Translations under genes and position numbers: made by a program
Part shown: positions 28,519 to 37,497 of the stretch, piece by piece
Layout of the letters: the number at the start of each line of letters is the position of its first letter
Numbering within the stretch: the stretch's first letter is position 1
From: Streptococcus mutans
Lineage (GTDB): Bacteria > Bacillota > Bacilli > Lactobacillales > Streptococcaceae
Assembly (NCBI RefSeq): GCF_006739205.1
Contig: NZ_AP019720.1
Location: 1,054,001 to 1,118,000 of the forward strand
Length of the DNA stretch: 64,000 bases
Direction of reading: 5' to 3'
The notes under the pieces: model-generated
What the model was told of the DNA's origin: nothing
What the model saw: the letters and a program-made list of their open reading frames with translations, nothing else
The model's database searches: none

Positions 28519-28814
28519 GAGTCAATCTCCTTCCAGTCATAGACTTCTACTTGTGCCGCACGGTGAACGGCTGTAATGGTTCGTGCTTTAATAGTGCAAT
28601 CTAAAGCGCCTTTGTCAACTGCTTCAACACTTGCTGCTTTAACACCCAAATGTTTCAATGTTTCCTCAATGACTTTACGGATTTGTTGACCAAATTGTTT
28701 TTCAACACTGCTTTCTAATTGAACCGTAATGCCTTGAACATCACTAGGATTTACTGTCACCATGATATCGCTAGATTCTAACGAACCAGCAACAGCTGTT
28801 TGTTTAATATCCAT
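28506..28814 (-). CDS. citD: Citrate lyase acyl carrier protein (gamma subunit)
   Basis: 102 residues. Carries the 2'-(5''-triphosphoribosyl)-3'-dephospho-CoA group; the modified serine lies in [15 protein letters not shown] (about residues 9-23). Length is as expected for CitD. First of the overlapping citDEFX block. The 85-bp gap to the preceding oadG-like gene has no promoter that I can recognise. Confidence 0.93.
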   Translation of the reverse strand: MDIKQTAVAGSLESSDIMVTVNPSDVQGITVQLESSVEKQFGQQIRKVIEETLKHLGVKAASVEAVDKGALDCTIKARTITAVHRAAQVEVYDWKEIDSWNA

Positions 28815-28899
28815 ATTTTTTACCTCATATTTTTTGGATAGGCGGCGCTGGCAGGAATGAATCCCACAGGTGTCGCGTTATTCTAAAATTAACATAGTT

Positions 28900-29028
28900 T
28901 TAATTATTGACTGGAAAAATTTTGATTAAAAGTTCAGCAACAATATATAAAATACCTAAAACAATAAAGACACCAGCCATACCCAAGCCCATTAATTCAA
29001 AGGCTTGAAGGAGATCATTCGTATTCAT
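28900..29028 (-). CDS. Very small OadG-like membrane subunit of oxaloacetate decarboxylase
   Basis: A 42-residue protein beginning MNTNDLLQAFELMGLGMAGV, one membrane helix (about 13-36) with the GLGMAGVF pattern of the sodium-pump gamma subunit (OadG), but lacking the hydrophilic Pro-rich, His-rich tail of full OadG. I start at ATG 29028, preceded by AAGAAGGA. The longer open frame upstream overlaps oadB and is not family-like. It lies between oadB and citD, supporting a structural role linking the alpha and beta subunits (inference). Confidence 0.7.
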   Translation of the reverse strand: MNTNDLLQAFELMGLGMAGVFIVLGILYIVAELLIKIFPVNN

Positions 29029-29062
29029 ATCTTTTTTATCCTTCTTTTTTTCTGTTGTATTC

Positions 29063-30184
29063 TTAGCTAAAGAATGACAGAAGTAAGCCACCTGCGATAA
29101 CAGAAGCAATCTGTCCTGAAACATTAGCACCTACTGCATACATCAAAACAAAGTTTTGAGGATCTTCATCGGTTGCCATCTTTTGGATAACACGACTGGA
29201 CATTGGAAAAGCTGAAATCCCAGCTGCACCAATCATTGGGTTGATTTTTTCCTTACGAAAAAGATTTACAATTTTAGCAAAAACAACACCGCCAACAGAG
29301 TCCATAATGAATGCTACTAAACCAAACAAGATAATAAGTAAGGTTTGCACATTAAGAAAAAGGTCGGCCCGCATTTTTACAGAGATAGTTAAACCGAGCA
29401 AAATACTAACAATATTAACTAACTCATTTTGTGCTGTTTGCGATAGACGATCCAAAACACCACATTCACGTAAAAGATTACCAAACATTAAGAAACCGAC
29501 CAGCGGCAAGGAAATTGGAGCAATAAATCCTGCTACAATAGTAATAACAATAGGAAACAGAATTTTCGTCATTTTAGAAACATTTTCTGCCTTATAAGTC
29601 ATACGAATCTTACGTTCCTTTTTAGTTGTTACCAACTTAATAGCAAATGGTTGAATAATTGGTACCAAAGCCATGTAAGAATAGGCAGCAACTGTTATGG
29701 GACCCAATAGTTTTGGTGCTAGTTGGTTAGCAACAAAGATTGATGTTGGACCATCTGCTGCACCGATAATACCAATTGAAGCGGCTTCTTTGATATCAAA
29801 GCCAGCCATAACAGCTACGACGACGACAAAGAAAATCCCAAATTGAGCTGCTGCACCAAAGAGCAGCATAAAAGGATTTTGAAGTAGAGGGCCAAAGTCA
29901 ATCATGGCACCGATTCCGATAAAAATTAAAAGCGGAAAAAGTTCTGTATTGATTCCGAATTTGAAGAGAATATCAAAGATTCCCTCTTGTTTAACGCCGT
30001 TAATAACCTGAGTTAGGACACCTGTACCGGGAAAATTCACTAAAAGTGTACCAAGTCCCATAGGTATCAATAAGGTTGGTTCATATTCTTTTTTAATTCC
30101 TAAATACATTAAAACAGCCCCGATGACCATCATAATTATTTGAGGGATAGTAATGGATATTATTCCTGAAATTAAAGTTTCCAC
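29063..30184 (-). CDS. oadB: Oxaloacetate decarboxylase beta subunit, Na+-translocating
   Basis: A 373-residue polytopic membrane protein of the OadB/GcdB family. It decarboxylates carboxybiotin and couples this to Na+ export. Conserved stretches: LFIGIGAMIDFGPLLQNP, the intramembrane Asp in GIIGAADGPTSIFVA and the C-terminal MIGAAGISAFPMSSRVIQKM. About nine to eleven membrane segments. Preceded closely by the biotin carrier gene. Confidence 0.95.
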   Translation of the reverse strand: METLISGIISITIPQIIMMVIGAVLMYLGIKKEYEPTLLIPMGLGTLLVNFPGTGVLTQVINGVKQEGIFDILFKFGINTELFPLLIFIGIGAMIDFGPLLQNPFMLLFGAAAQFGIFFVVVVAVMAGFDIKEAASIGIIGAADGPTSIFVANQLAPKLLGPITVAAYSYMALVPIIQPFAIKLVTTKKERKIRMTYKAENVSKMTKILFPIVITIVAGFIAPISLPLVGFLMFGNLLRECGVLDRLSQTAQNELVNIVSILLGLTISVKMRADLFLNVQTLLIILFGLVAFIMDSVGGVVFAKIVNLFRKEKINPMIGAAGISAFPMSSRVIQKMATDEDPQNFVLMYAVGANVSGQIASVIAGGLLLSFFS

Positions 30185-30206
30185 AAACTCACTTCCTTCT
30201 ACTTAA

Positions 30207-30599
30207 TTAAGCAATTGTAATTAAGTTATCACCAGCATCAACCGCCTGCCCCGAACTAACATGAATAGCAGAAACAGTACCTGCCATGCCAGCAACAATT
30301 TCATTTTCCATTTTCATCGCTTCTAGAATCATCAAAGGCTGATTTTCAGAAACAGTGTCACCAACATTAACAAGAACCTTTAAAATAGTTCCAGGCATTG
30401 GAGCTGGCATCGTATTAGCAGCAGAGGCTGTTGCAGCTGGTGATGGTGTCTGGGACTGTTGTTTTTGATCTGATGCTGCCCTCGTGTTTTCTGTTGTAGG
30501 AGTGATGGGGGTAGCTGCTGGTACTGAACTTTCACTGATTTCCTCCATTTCAACTAAGTATTCTTTACCATCAATCGAGATTTTAAATTTACGCAACAT
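30207..30599 (-). CDS. oadD: Biotin carboxyl carrier subunit of oxaloacetate decarboxylase
   Basis: 130 residues. A short N-terminal beta segment, a flexible Ala/Pro/Thr/Gln-rich linker (about 28-62), then a biotinyl domain with the canonical lysine in ILEAMKMENEIV (about residue 96). It shuttles carboxyl from OadA to OadB. The stand-alone carrier is named OadD in enterococci and GcdC in other systems. Confidence 0.92.
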   Translation of the reverse strand: MLRKFKISIDGKEYLVEMEEISESSVPAATPITPTTENTRAASDQKQQSQTPSPAATASAANTMPAPMPGTILKVLVNVGDTVSENQPLMILEAMKMENEIVAGMAGTVSAIHVSSGQAVDAGDNLITIA

Positions 30600-30617
30600 T
30601 AATCAACAACCTCCTCT

Positions 30618-30947
30618 TTATTTCTTTTTATAAATACGTTTAACCGTTAACTGACAATCCGTTGATTCGCCAGCCGCAATACTGGCAGCAATCAATGAAA
30701 CCCTTAAGCTTTCAGGATTGCGCTGTAAAATTTTTTTGACAACAAATTGCCTATTGGGGTGATCTTCAGCTGCAATAGCTGTTGCGATAAGACTGACTGT
30801 TTGATAATCGACTTCATCTGCAGGAATAAAAGCCGAAATAGGCTCCCATTCAGATTGAAAAGAATTTGCAGCCTTTTCCTTTTTACTATCGTTGTTTTTT
30901 TCAATAGGATCCTGTAATTTATTGAAAAATCGCGTAAAAATTCCCAT
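30618..30947 (-). CDS. oadH: OadH-like small protein of the oxaloacetate decarboxylase operon
   Basis: 109 residues from ATG 30947 (MGIFTRFFNKLQDPIEKN), with AAAGGGGAAGAG in front. The frame is open a further 21 codons upstream, but those are not supported. Soluble, with a charged Lys/Asn-rich N-terminal third and a C-terminal domain containing paired IATAIAAEDHP and IAASIAAGEST repeats, similar to the start of the OadG-associated region. By position (first gene before the biotin carrier) it corresponds to OadH of Enterococcus. No enzymatic motif; an assembly role is inferred. Confidence 0.6.
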   Translation of the reverse strand: MGIFTRFFNKLQDPIEKNNDSKKEKAANSFQSEWEPISAFIPADEVDYQTVSLIATAIAAEDHPNRQFVVKKILQRNPESLRVSLIAASIAAGESTDCQLTVKRIYKKK

Positions 30948-31054
30948 ACTCTTCCCCTTTCTTATCTTATAATATAATAATAACAAATAAAAAGTCATCT
31001 GCCCAATCAAATTTTCTAACTCTATTATATAATGGATTCTAAGTTTTTTTGGGA

Positions 31055-31148
31055 TTTTTTGTGTTCTTTTTGAAGGCCTTTTTAAAATGTTTTTTTTGTG
31101 TTCTTCTTAAAGAAGATCGTTTTATTTTTAAGCGCTTTCATTTATACT
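31055..31148. promoter_or_regulatory. Divergent control region of the citrate cluster: direct repeats, cre and -10
   Basis: A 14-base direct repeat TTTTTTGTGTTCTT occurs at 31055-31068 and 31092-31105, 37 bp apart. A near-consensus cre (inverse reading TGAAAGCGCTTAAAA, 31126-31140) lies just ahead of TATACT (31143-31148), a possible -10 for citM. The arrangement suggests CcpA repression plus binding of the cluster's GntR regulator. Confidence 0.6.
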
Positions 31149-31240
31149 AGTCTTAGACAAATTTAATAACCTTCTTTTTAGATTCTGTGATGTTCATTGG
31201 GTTTTAATTAAAAAGACTAATAAAAAAGGAGAGACACATT

Positions 31241-32644
31241 ATGTTGCTAACAATTCTAGCTTATGCTATGATTATTGTCTTCATGTACGTTGTTATGAAG
31301 AAGAAAATGTCGCCTTTTACGGCACTGATTATAGTTCCTTTAGTAGCTGTCATTATTGTTATCTTAACAAATTCTGCAAACTTTACAGCTGATAAAAGTT
31401 TCGTTGAATTTTTGGGAGGCGATAAAATTTCCCATAATTTAACAGCTATTGGGCCTATGGTATTATATGGAATTAATAATACCGCTCAAACAGGAATTAT
31501 GCTTCTATTTGCTATCTTATATTTCTCATTAATGCTGGATGCAGGGCTGTTCGATCCGATTACTGAAAAAATGATTCGCTTTGCTAAGGGCGATCCAATG
31601 AAAGTTTTGATAGCTACCGCTATCGTTTCCGCTGCTGTTTCTCTTAATGGCGACGGAACTACAACTACTCTTATTTGCTGTTCTGCCTTTCTGCCAATCT
31701 ATAAAAAACTCAATATGAAAATTATGAATCTTGGTGTTTTGATTATTCTTCAAAATACTATTATGAACCTACTTCCTTGGGGCGGACCAACTGCTCGGGC
31801 TATGTCTGTTTTAAACGTTGGTTCTGAAATATTAGGCTATCTAGCACCCGGTATGATTTTATCCCTACTTTATGTTATCTTCTTCGTCGCTAGAAGCATG
31901 GGTAAAAAAGAACGCAAACGTTTAGGTGTTACTGAATTATCTGACAAAGAAATAACAGAATTAATCACTGTTAACGATCCTGATACACTTAAAATTCGTC
32001 GACCTCAAAATTTTTGGTTTAATGGTATTTTGACACTTATCTTAATTGCTTGGTTAGTTGCTGGTTCTTTCATTTCGGCTATTGAAATGCCTTCACTTCT
32101 TCTCTTTGCATTAGGAACTTGTATTGCTTTAATGGTCAACTACCCTAATTTGAAAGAACAATCAAAACGAATTAGTGAAAATGCTGGTGATGCTGTTCAA
32201 GTTGTTATCCTTGTCTTCGCTGCAGGTATCTTCATGGGACTTTTCCAAGGTTCTGGTATGGCTGGGGCTCTAGCACAAAGCTTTACAACTATCATTCCTA
32301 AACAACTGGCTGGCTTCTGGGGCTTAGTCATCGCCTTTATCTCTGCTCCTGGTACATTTTTCCTTTCAAATGATGGCTTTTATTATGGTATTATGCCAGT
32401 CTTGGCGGAAGCTGGTGCTAAATATGGATTTGACAATGTTGCTATGGCTTTAGCCTCATTGATGGGACAAGCTTTTCACTTATTGAGTCCATTAGTTGCC
32501 TTTATTTATCTACTTCTTCGCTTAACGGGCTTAGACATGGGCGAATGGCAAAGAGAGTCTGCTAAATATGCACTGGTTGTCTTCATCATCTTTGTGGTGA
32601 CAATTCTTATCGTGGGACGTCTACCATTTTATATTCCACAATAA
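31241..32644 (+). CDS. citM: Metal-citrate proton symporter (CitMHS family)
   Basis: A 467-residue polytopic transporter with about 11-12 hydrophobic segments. Motifs: SLNGDGTTTTLICCSAFLP in the first half and SAPGTFFLSNDGFYYGIMP in the second are the two re-entrant-loop-like signatures of CitMHS. It takes up citrate complexed with a metal ion; S. mutans CitM is known to prefer Fe3+-citrate. It opens the plus-strand arm, divergent from the decarboxylase/lyase operon. Confidence 0.93.
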   Translation: MLLTILAYAMIIVFMYVVMKKKMSPFTALIIVPLVAVIIVILTNSANFTADKSFVEFLGGDKISHNLTAIGPMVLYGINNTAQTGIMLLFAILYFSLMLDAGLFDPITEKMIRFAKGDPMKVLIATAIVSAAVSLNGDGTTTTLICCSAFLPIYKKLNMKIMNLGVLIILQNTIMNLLPWGGPTARAMSVLNVGSEILGYLAPGMILSLLYVIFFVARSMGKKERKRLGVTELSDKEITELITVNDPDTLKIRRPQNFWFNGILTLILIAWLVAGSFISAIEMPSLLLFALGTCIALMVNYPNLKEQSKRISENAGDAVQVVILVFAAGIFMGLFQGSGMAGALAQSFTTIIPKQLAGFWGLVIAFISAPGTFFLSNDGFYYGIMPVLAEAGAKYGFDNVAMALASLMGQAFHLLSPLVAFIYLLLRLTGLDMGEWQRESAKYALVVFIIFVVTILIVGRLPFYIPQ

Positions 32645-32662
32645 GAAAATCACACTTATCCT

Positions 32663-32763
32663 AAAGAGGGTTAGGGAGCAAGTTTATTTCCTAGCTCTTT
32701 TACTTGTAATATTAGTAAGAGAGTGGGGCAGACTAGACTATTGCTGTGTAACCATCTAGTCTG
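32663..32763 (+). terminator. Tandem hairpins after citM
   Basis: AAGAG..TTAGGGA pairs imperfectly with TCCTAGCTCTT (about 32664-32700), followed by TTTACTTG. A second stem, CAGACTAGA (32729-32737) with TCTAGTCTG (32755-32763), follows. The surrounding GAGTGGGGCAG motif resembles the interspersed terminator repeats common in streptococci. Confidence 0.6.
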
Positions 32764-32873
32764 TTTCAGCCAATTAATCCATTATTATTTTATAAATTAA
32801 ATCATCAAGAAACGAGCCTTTTCGTCATTAATTTAGGTATAATGAAGTTATTATTAAAAACTAGGAGTTAACC

Positions 32874-33563
32874 ATGAACGCATCAGTTATAACTGCTGTA
32901 AAAAATAATTTAGATTTATCACAAAATGTTCCTTTAAAAGTTGCTTTTTATGAAGCTTTAAGGAAGACCATCATTCTTAGTGAAATTCCAGCAGGCTGTC
33001 GCATTAACGAAAAAGAACTTGCTTCTGCTCTTAATATTAGTCGGACACCTATCCGCTATGCACTGGGGGTTTTAGAAGAAGAAAAACTTGTTGAACATAT
33101 TCCCAAACGCGGCATTGTTGTTCGTGGCATTTCTTTAAAAGATGCTATTGAAATTTTTGATATCCGAAAGGCTTTAGACACTCTGGCAGCTACCAAGGCA
33201 ATGTATTTAATGACTGATAAAGATTTTGCAGATATGAAAAAAATTCTAACTGACTGTGAAGATTTTATTGAAGATGGTGATATCGAAACTATTTTAGATA
33301 ATTTCAATCAATTTAACGATCTGATTTATCGAAAAAGTCAAATGTTGCGCCTACGAGAGATCGTTACCGAATTACAGACTTATTTGAGATATTTTCGAGA
33401 AATATCAATTGCTTCTGTAGAACGGCGTAAGCGAGCTTTGAAAGAACATTGGATTATCTATCGTGGTATGCGCAATAAGGATGTCGAGCAAATTACTCTT
33501 ATCACCCATGAGCACTTGAATGCTTCTCTTGACTTTATTCTTCAACAAATGGAAAGTAAGTAA
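32874..33563 (+). CDS. citO: GntR/FadR-type regulator of citrate fermentation
   Basis: 229 residues. The N-terminal winged HTH (about 35-75) includes INEKELASALNISRTPIRYAL. The C-terminal all-helical FCD ligand domain (about 85-225) has EIFDIRKALDTLAATKAM and conserved His near the end (LITHEHLNASLD). By family and position it corresponds to CitO, the citrate-responsive activator of enterococcal cit genes. The likely targets are the direct repeats at 31.06-31.10 kb (inference). Confidence 0.85.
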   Translation: MNASVITAVKNNLDLSQNVPLKVAFYEALRKTIILSEIPAGCRINEKELASALNISRTPIRYALGVLEEEKLVEHIPKRGIVVRGISLKDAIEIFDIRKALDTLAATKAMYLMTDKDFADMKKILTDCEDFIEDGDIETILDNFNQFNDLIYRKSQMLRLREIVTELQTYLRYFREISIASVERRKRALKEHWIIYRGMRNKDVEQITLITHEHLNASLDFILQQMESK

Positions 33564-33568
33564 GACCA

Positions 33569-34459
33569 ATGCAGACTAAAGAAAAGCTTGCTTCTTTGAG
33601 CTATTTAGCAGTCAAATCACTGCTTTATGAATTGAATCTAACACCTAAACCTGGTTTAGTAGATTGTCATAATAACGGCGCTCACAATGACATGGATTTT
33701 TATACCTTTCTTGATAGTATATTATCCTTATCTCCGTTTTTTAAAAAATATATTGAAGTAGGGTGGCTCTATCATAATGAAAGTCCACAATATCTGTTTA
33801 ATCAACTCAGAAAACTTGGCATAGAAGCTGAGGCTGCTATGTTTTCTGCAACTGAGAAAGTCAATACTCATAAAGGCATTAATTTCTCTTTTGCTCTGCT
33901 TTTAGGAGCAACCGGCAGTTATTTGGCTAAACACATTGAACTGATCCAAGAAAAAAGACGCTTTATGCCTCAAGATAGTCTGACTATCTGTCATTTGGCA
34001 GGGGAAATGAGTATGCATTTAATTCAAAATGATTTAAGCCATGTGGAGACTAAAAGAAACCTTACATATGGTGAGAAATTATTTTTACAATATGGTCTTA
34101 AAGGCCTTAGAGGTGAGGCATCCCAAGGTTATCCAAGCCTTACTCAAAAAGCCCTTCCTTTTTTTAGAAATGAATTACTGAAAAAACAGGATATCCAAAT
34201 AAGCCAGCTTAAGCTCTTGCTCTATCTGATGACGTTTATTGAAGACAGCAATATTATTCATCGAGGGGGTATTAAGTCTTGGAAAAAAGTCCAACAAGAA
34301 GCTCAAACTTTATTAGAAAAAGATTTACCTCCTTATCAACTAAAAGAACAGCTTAATTCTTACAATCAAATATTAACTGATCGTCATTTAAGTCCCGGCG
34401 GTGCTGCTGATTTACTCTCACTAACACTTTATTTTGCCTTTTTAGAACAGCTGATTTAA
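33569..34459 (+). CDS. citG: Triphosphoribosyl-dephospho-CoA synthase
   Basis: 296 residues, CitG family. Makes the citrate lyase prosthetic-group precursor from dephospho-CoA and ATP. Motifs: LTPKPGLVDCHNNGAHNDMD near the N-terminus, ATEKVNTHKGINFSFALLLGATG (about 90-112), and DSNIIHRGG plus the C-terminal LSPGGAADLL. It starts 5 bp after citO. Confidence 0.93.
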   Translation: MQTKEKLASLSYLAVKSLLYELNLTPKPGLVDCHNNGAHNDMDFYTFLDSILSLSPFFKKYIEVGWLYHNESPQYLFNQLRKLGIEAEAAMFSATEKVNTHKGINFSFALLLGATGSYLAKHIELIQEKRRFMPQDSLTICHLAGEMSMHLIQNDLSHVETKRNLTYGEKLFLQYGLKGLRGEASQGYPSLTQKALPFFRNELLKKQDIQISQLKLLLYLMTFIEDSNIIHRGGIKSWKKVQQEAQTLLEKDLPPYQLKEQLNSYNQILTDRHLSPGGAADLLSLTLYFAFLEQLI

Positions 34460-34634
34460 GCCGTTTCATCTCTGTTAGAATATTACATTTTATTAAGCAA
34501 ATGCTATAAATGAATTGAGGTTATGGTTTATTCTAACAAAGAGTTCTGAGATCCTGCCTATTTAAACAGTGTGAAGCTTTCTCTAGTAAAGGATCTATCA
34601 CTGATATCTGCAATTTATTTTAAAGGAGTAAACC
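34460..34634 (+). other. citG-citC intergenic region with long-range inverted repeat
   Basis: GTTAGAATA (about 34474-34482) and TATTCTAAC (about 34530-34538) are complementary and about 47 bp apart, flanked by CTCT and AGAG. It may fold the mRNA between citG and citC. The citC ribosome site AAGGAG is at the end. Confidence 0.35.
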
Positions 34635-35684
34635 ATGTCAACTTCTCATCCCATTTCAAAAATTTATTTTTCTGATAAAAAAAGCCTTCAAAAAGTTGAT
34701 ATTTTATTAGAACAAGAAGGCATACGCCGTGATACTAACTTAGATTATATTTGTGCCATGTTTGATGATGACTTAAATATCATTGCGACAGGAAGTTGTT
34801 TTGGCAATACTCTTCGTTGTTTAAGTGTAGATCATCATTATCAAGGTGATGGTTTGCTTAATGAAATTGTCACGCATTTAATTAATATTCAATTTGAACG
34901 CGGTAATACACATCTTTTTCTTTATACTAAACCTGATACTGCAAAATTCTTTAAAGACTTGGGTTTTTACGAAATTGCCAGAGCCGATAAGCAAATTATT
35001 TTTATGGAAAATAAAAAAGATGGTTTTAGTAATTATTTAAAAAATCTTGAAAAACCTGATAGCGAGTGCCAAACTACTGCTGCTCTCGTTATCAACGCCA
35101 ATCCTTTTACTTTAGGCCATCAGTATTTGGTTGAAAAAGCCGCTGCTGAAAATGAACTCTTGCATCTTTTTATGGTCAGCGACGATAGTAGCCTCATCCC
35201 TTTTTCAGTTAGAAAACAATTGATTTTAGCTGGAACAGAGCATCTATCAAATATTTGCTATCATGAAACGGGTCCTTATATCATCAGCAAATCAATCTTT
35301 CCTAGCTATTTTCAAAAAGATCAGGCATCAGTCATTGAAAGTCAGGCACGCATTGATCTAGCTATTTTCATTCAAATTGCAAAATACCTTGGTATCAAAG
35401 GGCGTTATGTCGGTAAGGAACCAACAAGTCTGGTGACTGGTATTTATAATCAAATCATGCTTCAAGAGCTGCCTAAGCAAGCTATTGATTGCATAGTTGT
35501 TCCTCGTAAGACCTACAAAGACGGTCCTATTAGTGCTTCTACTGTCCGCAAGGCGCTTAAAGAAGGAAATGAGCAAATCTTAAGAGAACTGCTTCCATCA
35601 ACAAGTTTGAATTATTTCCTAAGTCCTGAAGCACAGCCGCTTATTAAAAAAATTCAAAAAGCAGATAATGTCATTCATTATTAA
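34635..35684 (+). CDS. citC: [Citrate (pro-3S)-lyase] ligase
   Basis: 349 residues. An N-terminal GNAT-like domain (about 1-130) precedes a nucleotidyltransferase domain whose HIGH-like motif is VINANPFTLGHQYLVEKAA (about 152-170). A second motif is YKDGPISASTVRKALKEG. It acetylates the CitD prosthetic group using acetate and ATP, activating the lyase. Last gene of the plus-strand arm. Confidence 0.94.
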   Translation: MSTSHPISKIYFSDKKSLQKVDILLEQEGIRRDTNLDYICAMFDDDLNIIATGSCFGNTLRCLSVDHHYQGDGLLNEIVTHLINIQFERGNTHLFLYTKPDTAKFFKDLGFYEIARADKQIIFMENKKDGFSNYLKNLEKPDSECQTTAALVINANPFTLGHQYLVEKAAAENELLHLFMVSDDSSLIPFSVRKQLILAGTEHLSNICYHETGPYIISKSIFPSYFQKDQASVIESQARIDLAIFIQIAKYLGIKGRYVGKEPTSLVTGIYNQIMLQELPKQAIDCIVVPRKTYKDGPISASTVRKALKEGNEQILRELLPSTSLNYFLSPEAQPLIKKIQKADNVIHY

Positions 35685-35834
35685 TTAGAATCCCCTCAAT
35701 AAACAGCAAAAAGTAAGTGAACGGAACAGAATAGATGATTACTGTGCAATTATCCACAAAATAGTGTAAATCTAATAAGATTACATTCTTTAGCGGATGA
35801 TTACGCAACAATCATAGCTGTTTGTCCCAGCCAC
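35685..35834. repeat. Imperfect inverted repeat between citC and mbrD
   Basis: GTAAGTG plus GGAACAGA (about 35713-35729) mirrors CTGTTTGTCCC plus CACTTAC (about 35818-35838). The GTCCCA-containing arm resembles the GTGGGACA repeat-terminators of streptococci. It likely terminates one or both convergent transcripts. Confidence 0.4.
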
Positions 35835-36788
35835 TTACCTTCTTTTAGTAACATAAACCTGTGTTCCTTGATCAATCTGACTTTCGATATTAATATCTAA
35901 CTCAAGATTATTAAGCACCTTTTTAGCCATATAAAGACCAAGACCAGTGGCTTTTTGGTGTTCATGACCATTATATCCTGTAAAGCCTTCTTCAAAAAGT
36001 CTGGGAATATCTTCCTTTAGAATTCCTATGCCAGTATCCTTGATAAGTATTTGATTTTCCTTAATCTTAATGGTGATCTGCCCACCCTTTTTATTATATT
36101 TAATGGCATTATCAAGAATTTGAGAAAAGACAAAACTTAACCATTTTTTATCGGATTTTATTTCCCAATCGCCATCAATTGTCAAAGAAAGGTTCTTTTG
36201 CAAGAAGAAAACTTGATTTTTCTTAATCAAATCAATCAGAATATTACGAATCTGACACTTTTCAAAACGAAAATCGCTTTGATTTTGACTGAACTTAAGG
36301 TAGTTCAAAAGACGAGAAAGATCGTTTTCTAACCTTAACAATTGTCTCTGAACATCTTCTTTATCTAAATGCCCCGTTTGAGCCATTAAAGATAGTGCTG
36401 AAATAGGAACTTTCATCTGATGGGACCACAATTTAATCAGCTGCTGCAGCTGTTCTTCCTGCGTTTTATGCTGTAAATTAATGTCAGACTGTTCCTGCAG
36501 CAGTTTTTTAAGAATTTCTTTATAAACAAGATCACTTGGTGCAGTTAACATAGTTAAATTCCTTGGTTCTTTTACATAAATAAAATGATGCAAATTTTTT
36601 AATTTTTGGTGGAACCGCCAGTATAAAATGAGACTAGTTATCAGTAAAATTGTTAAACTGAGGATTAAACTATTGATAAAATAGACGAGAGGCAGATGAT
36701 AAAGATAAAAAGTCAGTAAAAAAGCAAGACTAACAATCGCATAATTTAAATACCAAATACTATATTCTCTCAAATAAGATCTTATCAT
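35835..36788 (-). CDS. mbrD: Intramembrane-sensing histidine kinase MbrD (BceS-like)
   Basis: 317 residues. Two N-terminal membrane helices (about 12-32 and 37-57) with almost no extracellular loop, typical of BceS-type kinases that sense through an ABC transporter. The H-box is LIKLWSHQMKVPISALSLMA (His near 128), N box FSQILDNAIKYNKKGG, G box IKDTGIGILKEDIPRLFEEG then ATGLGLYMAKKVL. It overlaps mbrC by 4 bp. It is the kinase of the four-component bacitracin-resistance system of S. mutans. Confidence 0.93.
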   Translation of the reverse strand: MIRSYLREYSIWYLNYAIVSLAFLLTFYLYHLPLVYFINSLILSLTILLITSLILYWRFHQKLKNLHHFIYVKEPRNLTMLTAPSDLVYKEILKKLLQEQSDINLQHKTQEEQLQQLIKLWSHQMKVPISALSLMAQTGHLDKEDVQRQLLRLENDLSRLLNYLKFSQNQSDFRFEKCQIRNILIDLIKKNQVFFLQKNLSLTIDGDWEIKSDKKWLSFVFSQILDNAIKYNKKGGQITIKIKENQILIKDTGIGILKEDIPRLFEEGFTGYNGHEHQKATGLGLYMAKKVLNNLELDINIESQIDQGTQVYVTKRR

Positions 36789-37456
36789 TTAATTAAATAC
36801 CCTACTCCTCTTACTGTATGAATCTTATCAAAACTTACTGATAGAACCTTTTTACGAAGACGTGTCATATTAACACTAAGCGTGTTTTGATCAATAAATT
36901 CCTCTCCCTCCCATAGTCGGTTGAGAAGAGCTTCCTTAGTGACAACCTCTCCTTTATAATCAATAAGTAAGGAAAGAATTTTCGTTTCTGTTGGAGTCAA
37001 TTGGATAGTCTCTTGTCTTTCTAAATTTGAGAATACACCATCTAACGTTAATTCAAACTCTTCAATTTGATGGCCTTGCTTAGTGAACTCGTTAGCACGG
37101 CGCAAGAAAGCAGCGATTTTGGCATCCAAAATAGGCAGCGAGAAAGGCTTGCTCAAAAAATCATCACCTCCCATATTCATAGCCATTACTGCATTCATTT
37201 CTTCATCAGCACTGGAAATAAAGATAATGGGCATGGTCATGCTCTTTCTGATTTCAGTAGTCCAATAAAAGCCATTGAAATAGGGCAAAGTAATATCCAT
37301 CAGAATTAAATCGGGTTTAAATTCTTTAACTTCTTGCAAGATAGCCCTAAAGTTATCAACGCTTTTAACTTGATAGTGTTGTCCCAAATGATTCTTTAAA
37401 AGATTGACAATGGTTGTATCATCTTCAACCAAGTAAATTTTTTCTTGCTTTAGCAT
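36785..37456 (-). CDS. mbrC: Response regulator MbrC
   Basis: 223 residues, OmpR family. Receiver: acidic VEDDTTIV, phospho-Asp in PDLILMDITLPYFNG (about 54), Lys in DDFLSKPFSLP. The DNA-binding winged helix (about 130-223) ends KIHTVRGVGYLIK. It activates mbrAB; the TTACA-N4-TGTAA palindrome upstream of mbrA is the expected target. Confidence 0.93.
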   Translation of the reverse strand: MLKQEKIYLVEDDTTIVNLLKNHLGQHYQVKSVDNFRAILQEVKEFKPDLILMDITLPYFNGFYWTTEIRKSMTMPIIFISSADEEMNAVMAMNMGGDDFLSKPFSLPILDAKIAAFLRRANEFTKQGHQIEEFELTLDGVFSNLERQETIQLTPTETKILSLLIDYKGEVVTKEALLNRLWEGEEFIDQNTLSVNMTRLRKKVLSVSFDKIHTVRGVGYLIK

Positions 37457-37497
37457 AACTTTATTCTACCAAAAAAGTGACGAAAAATCGTCACTTT

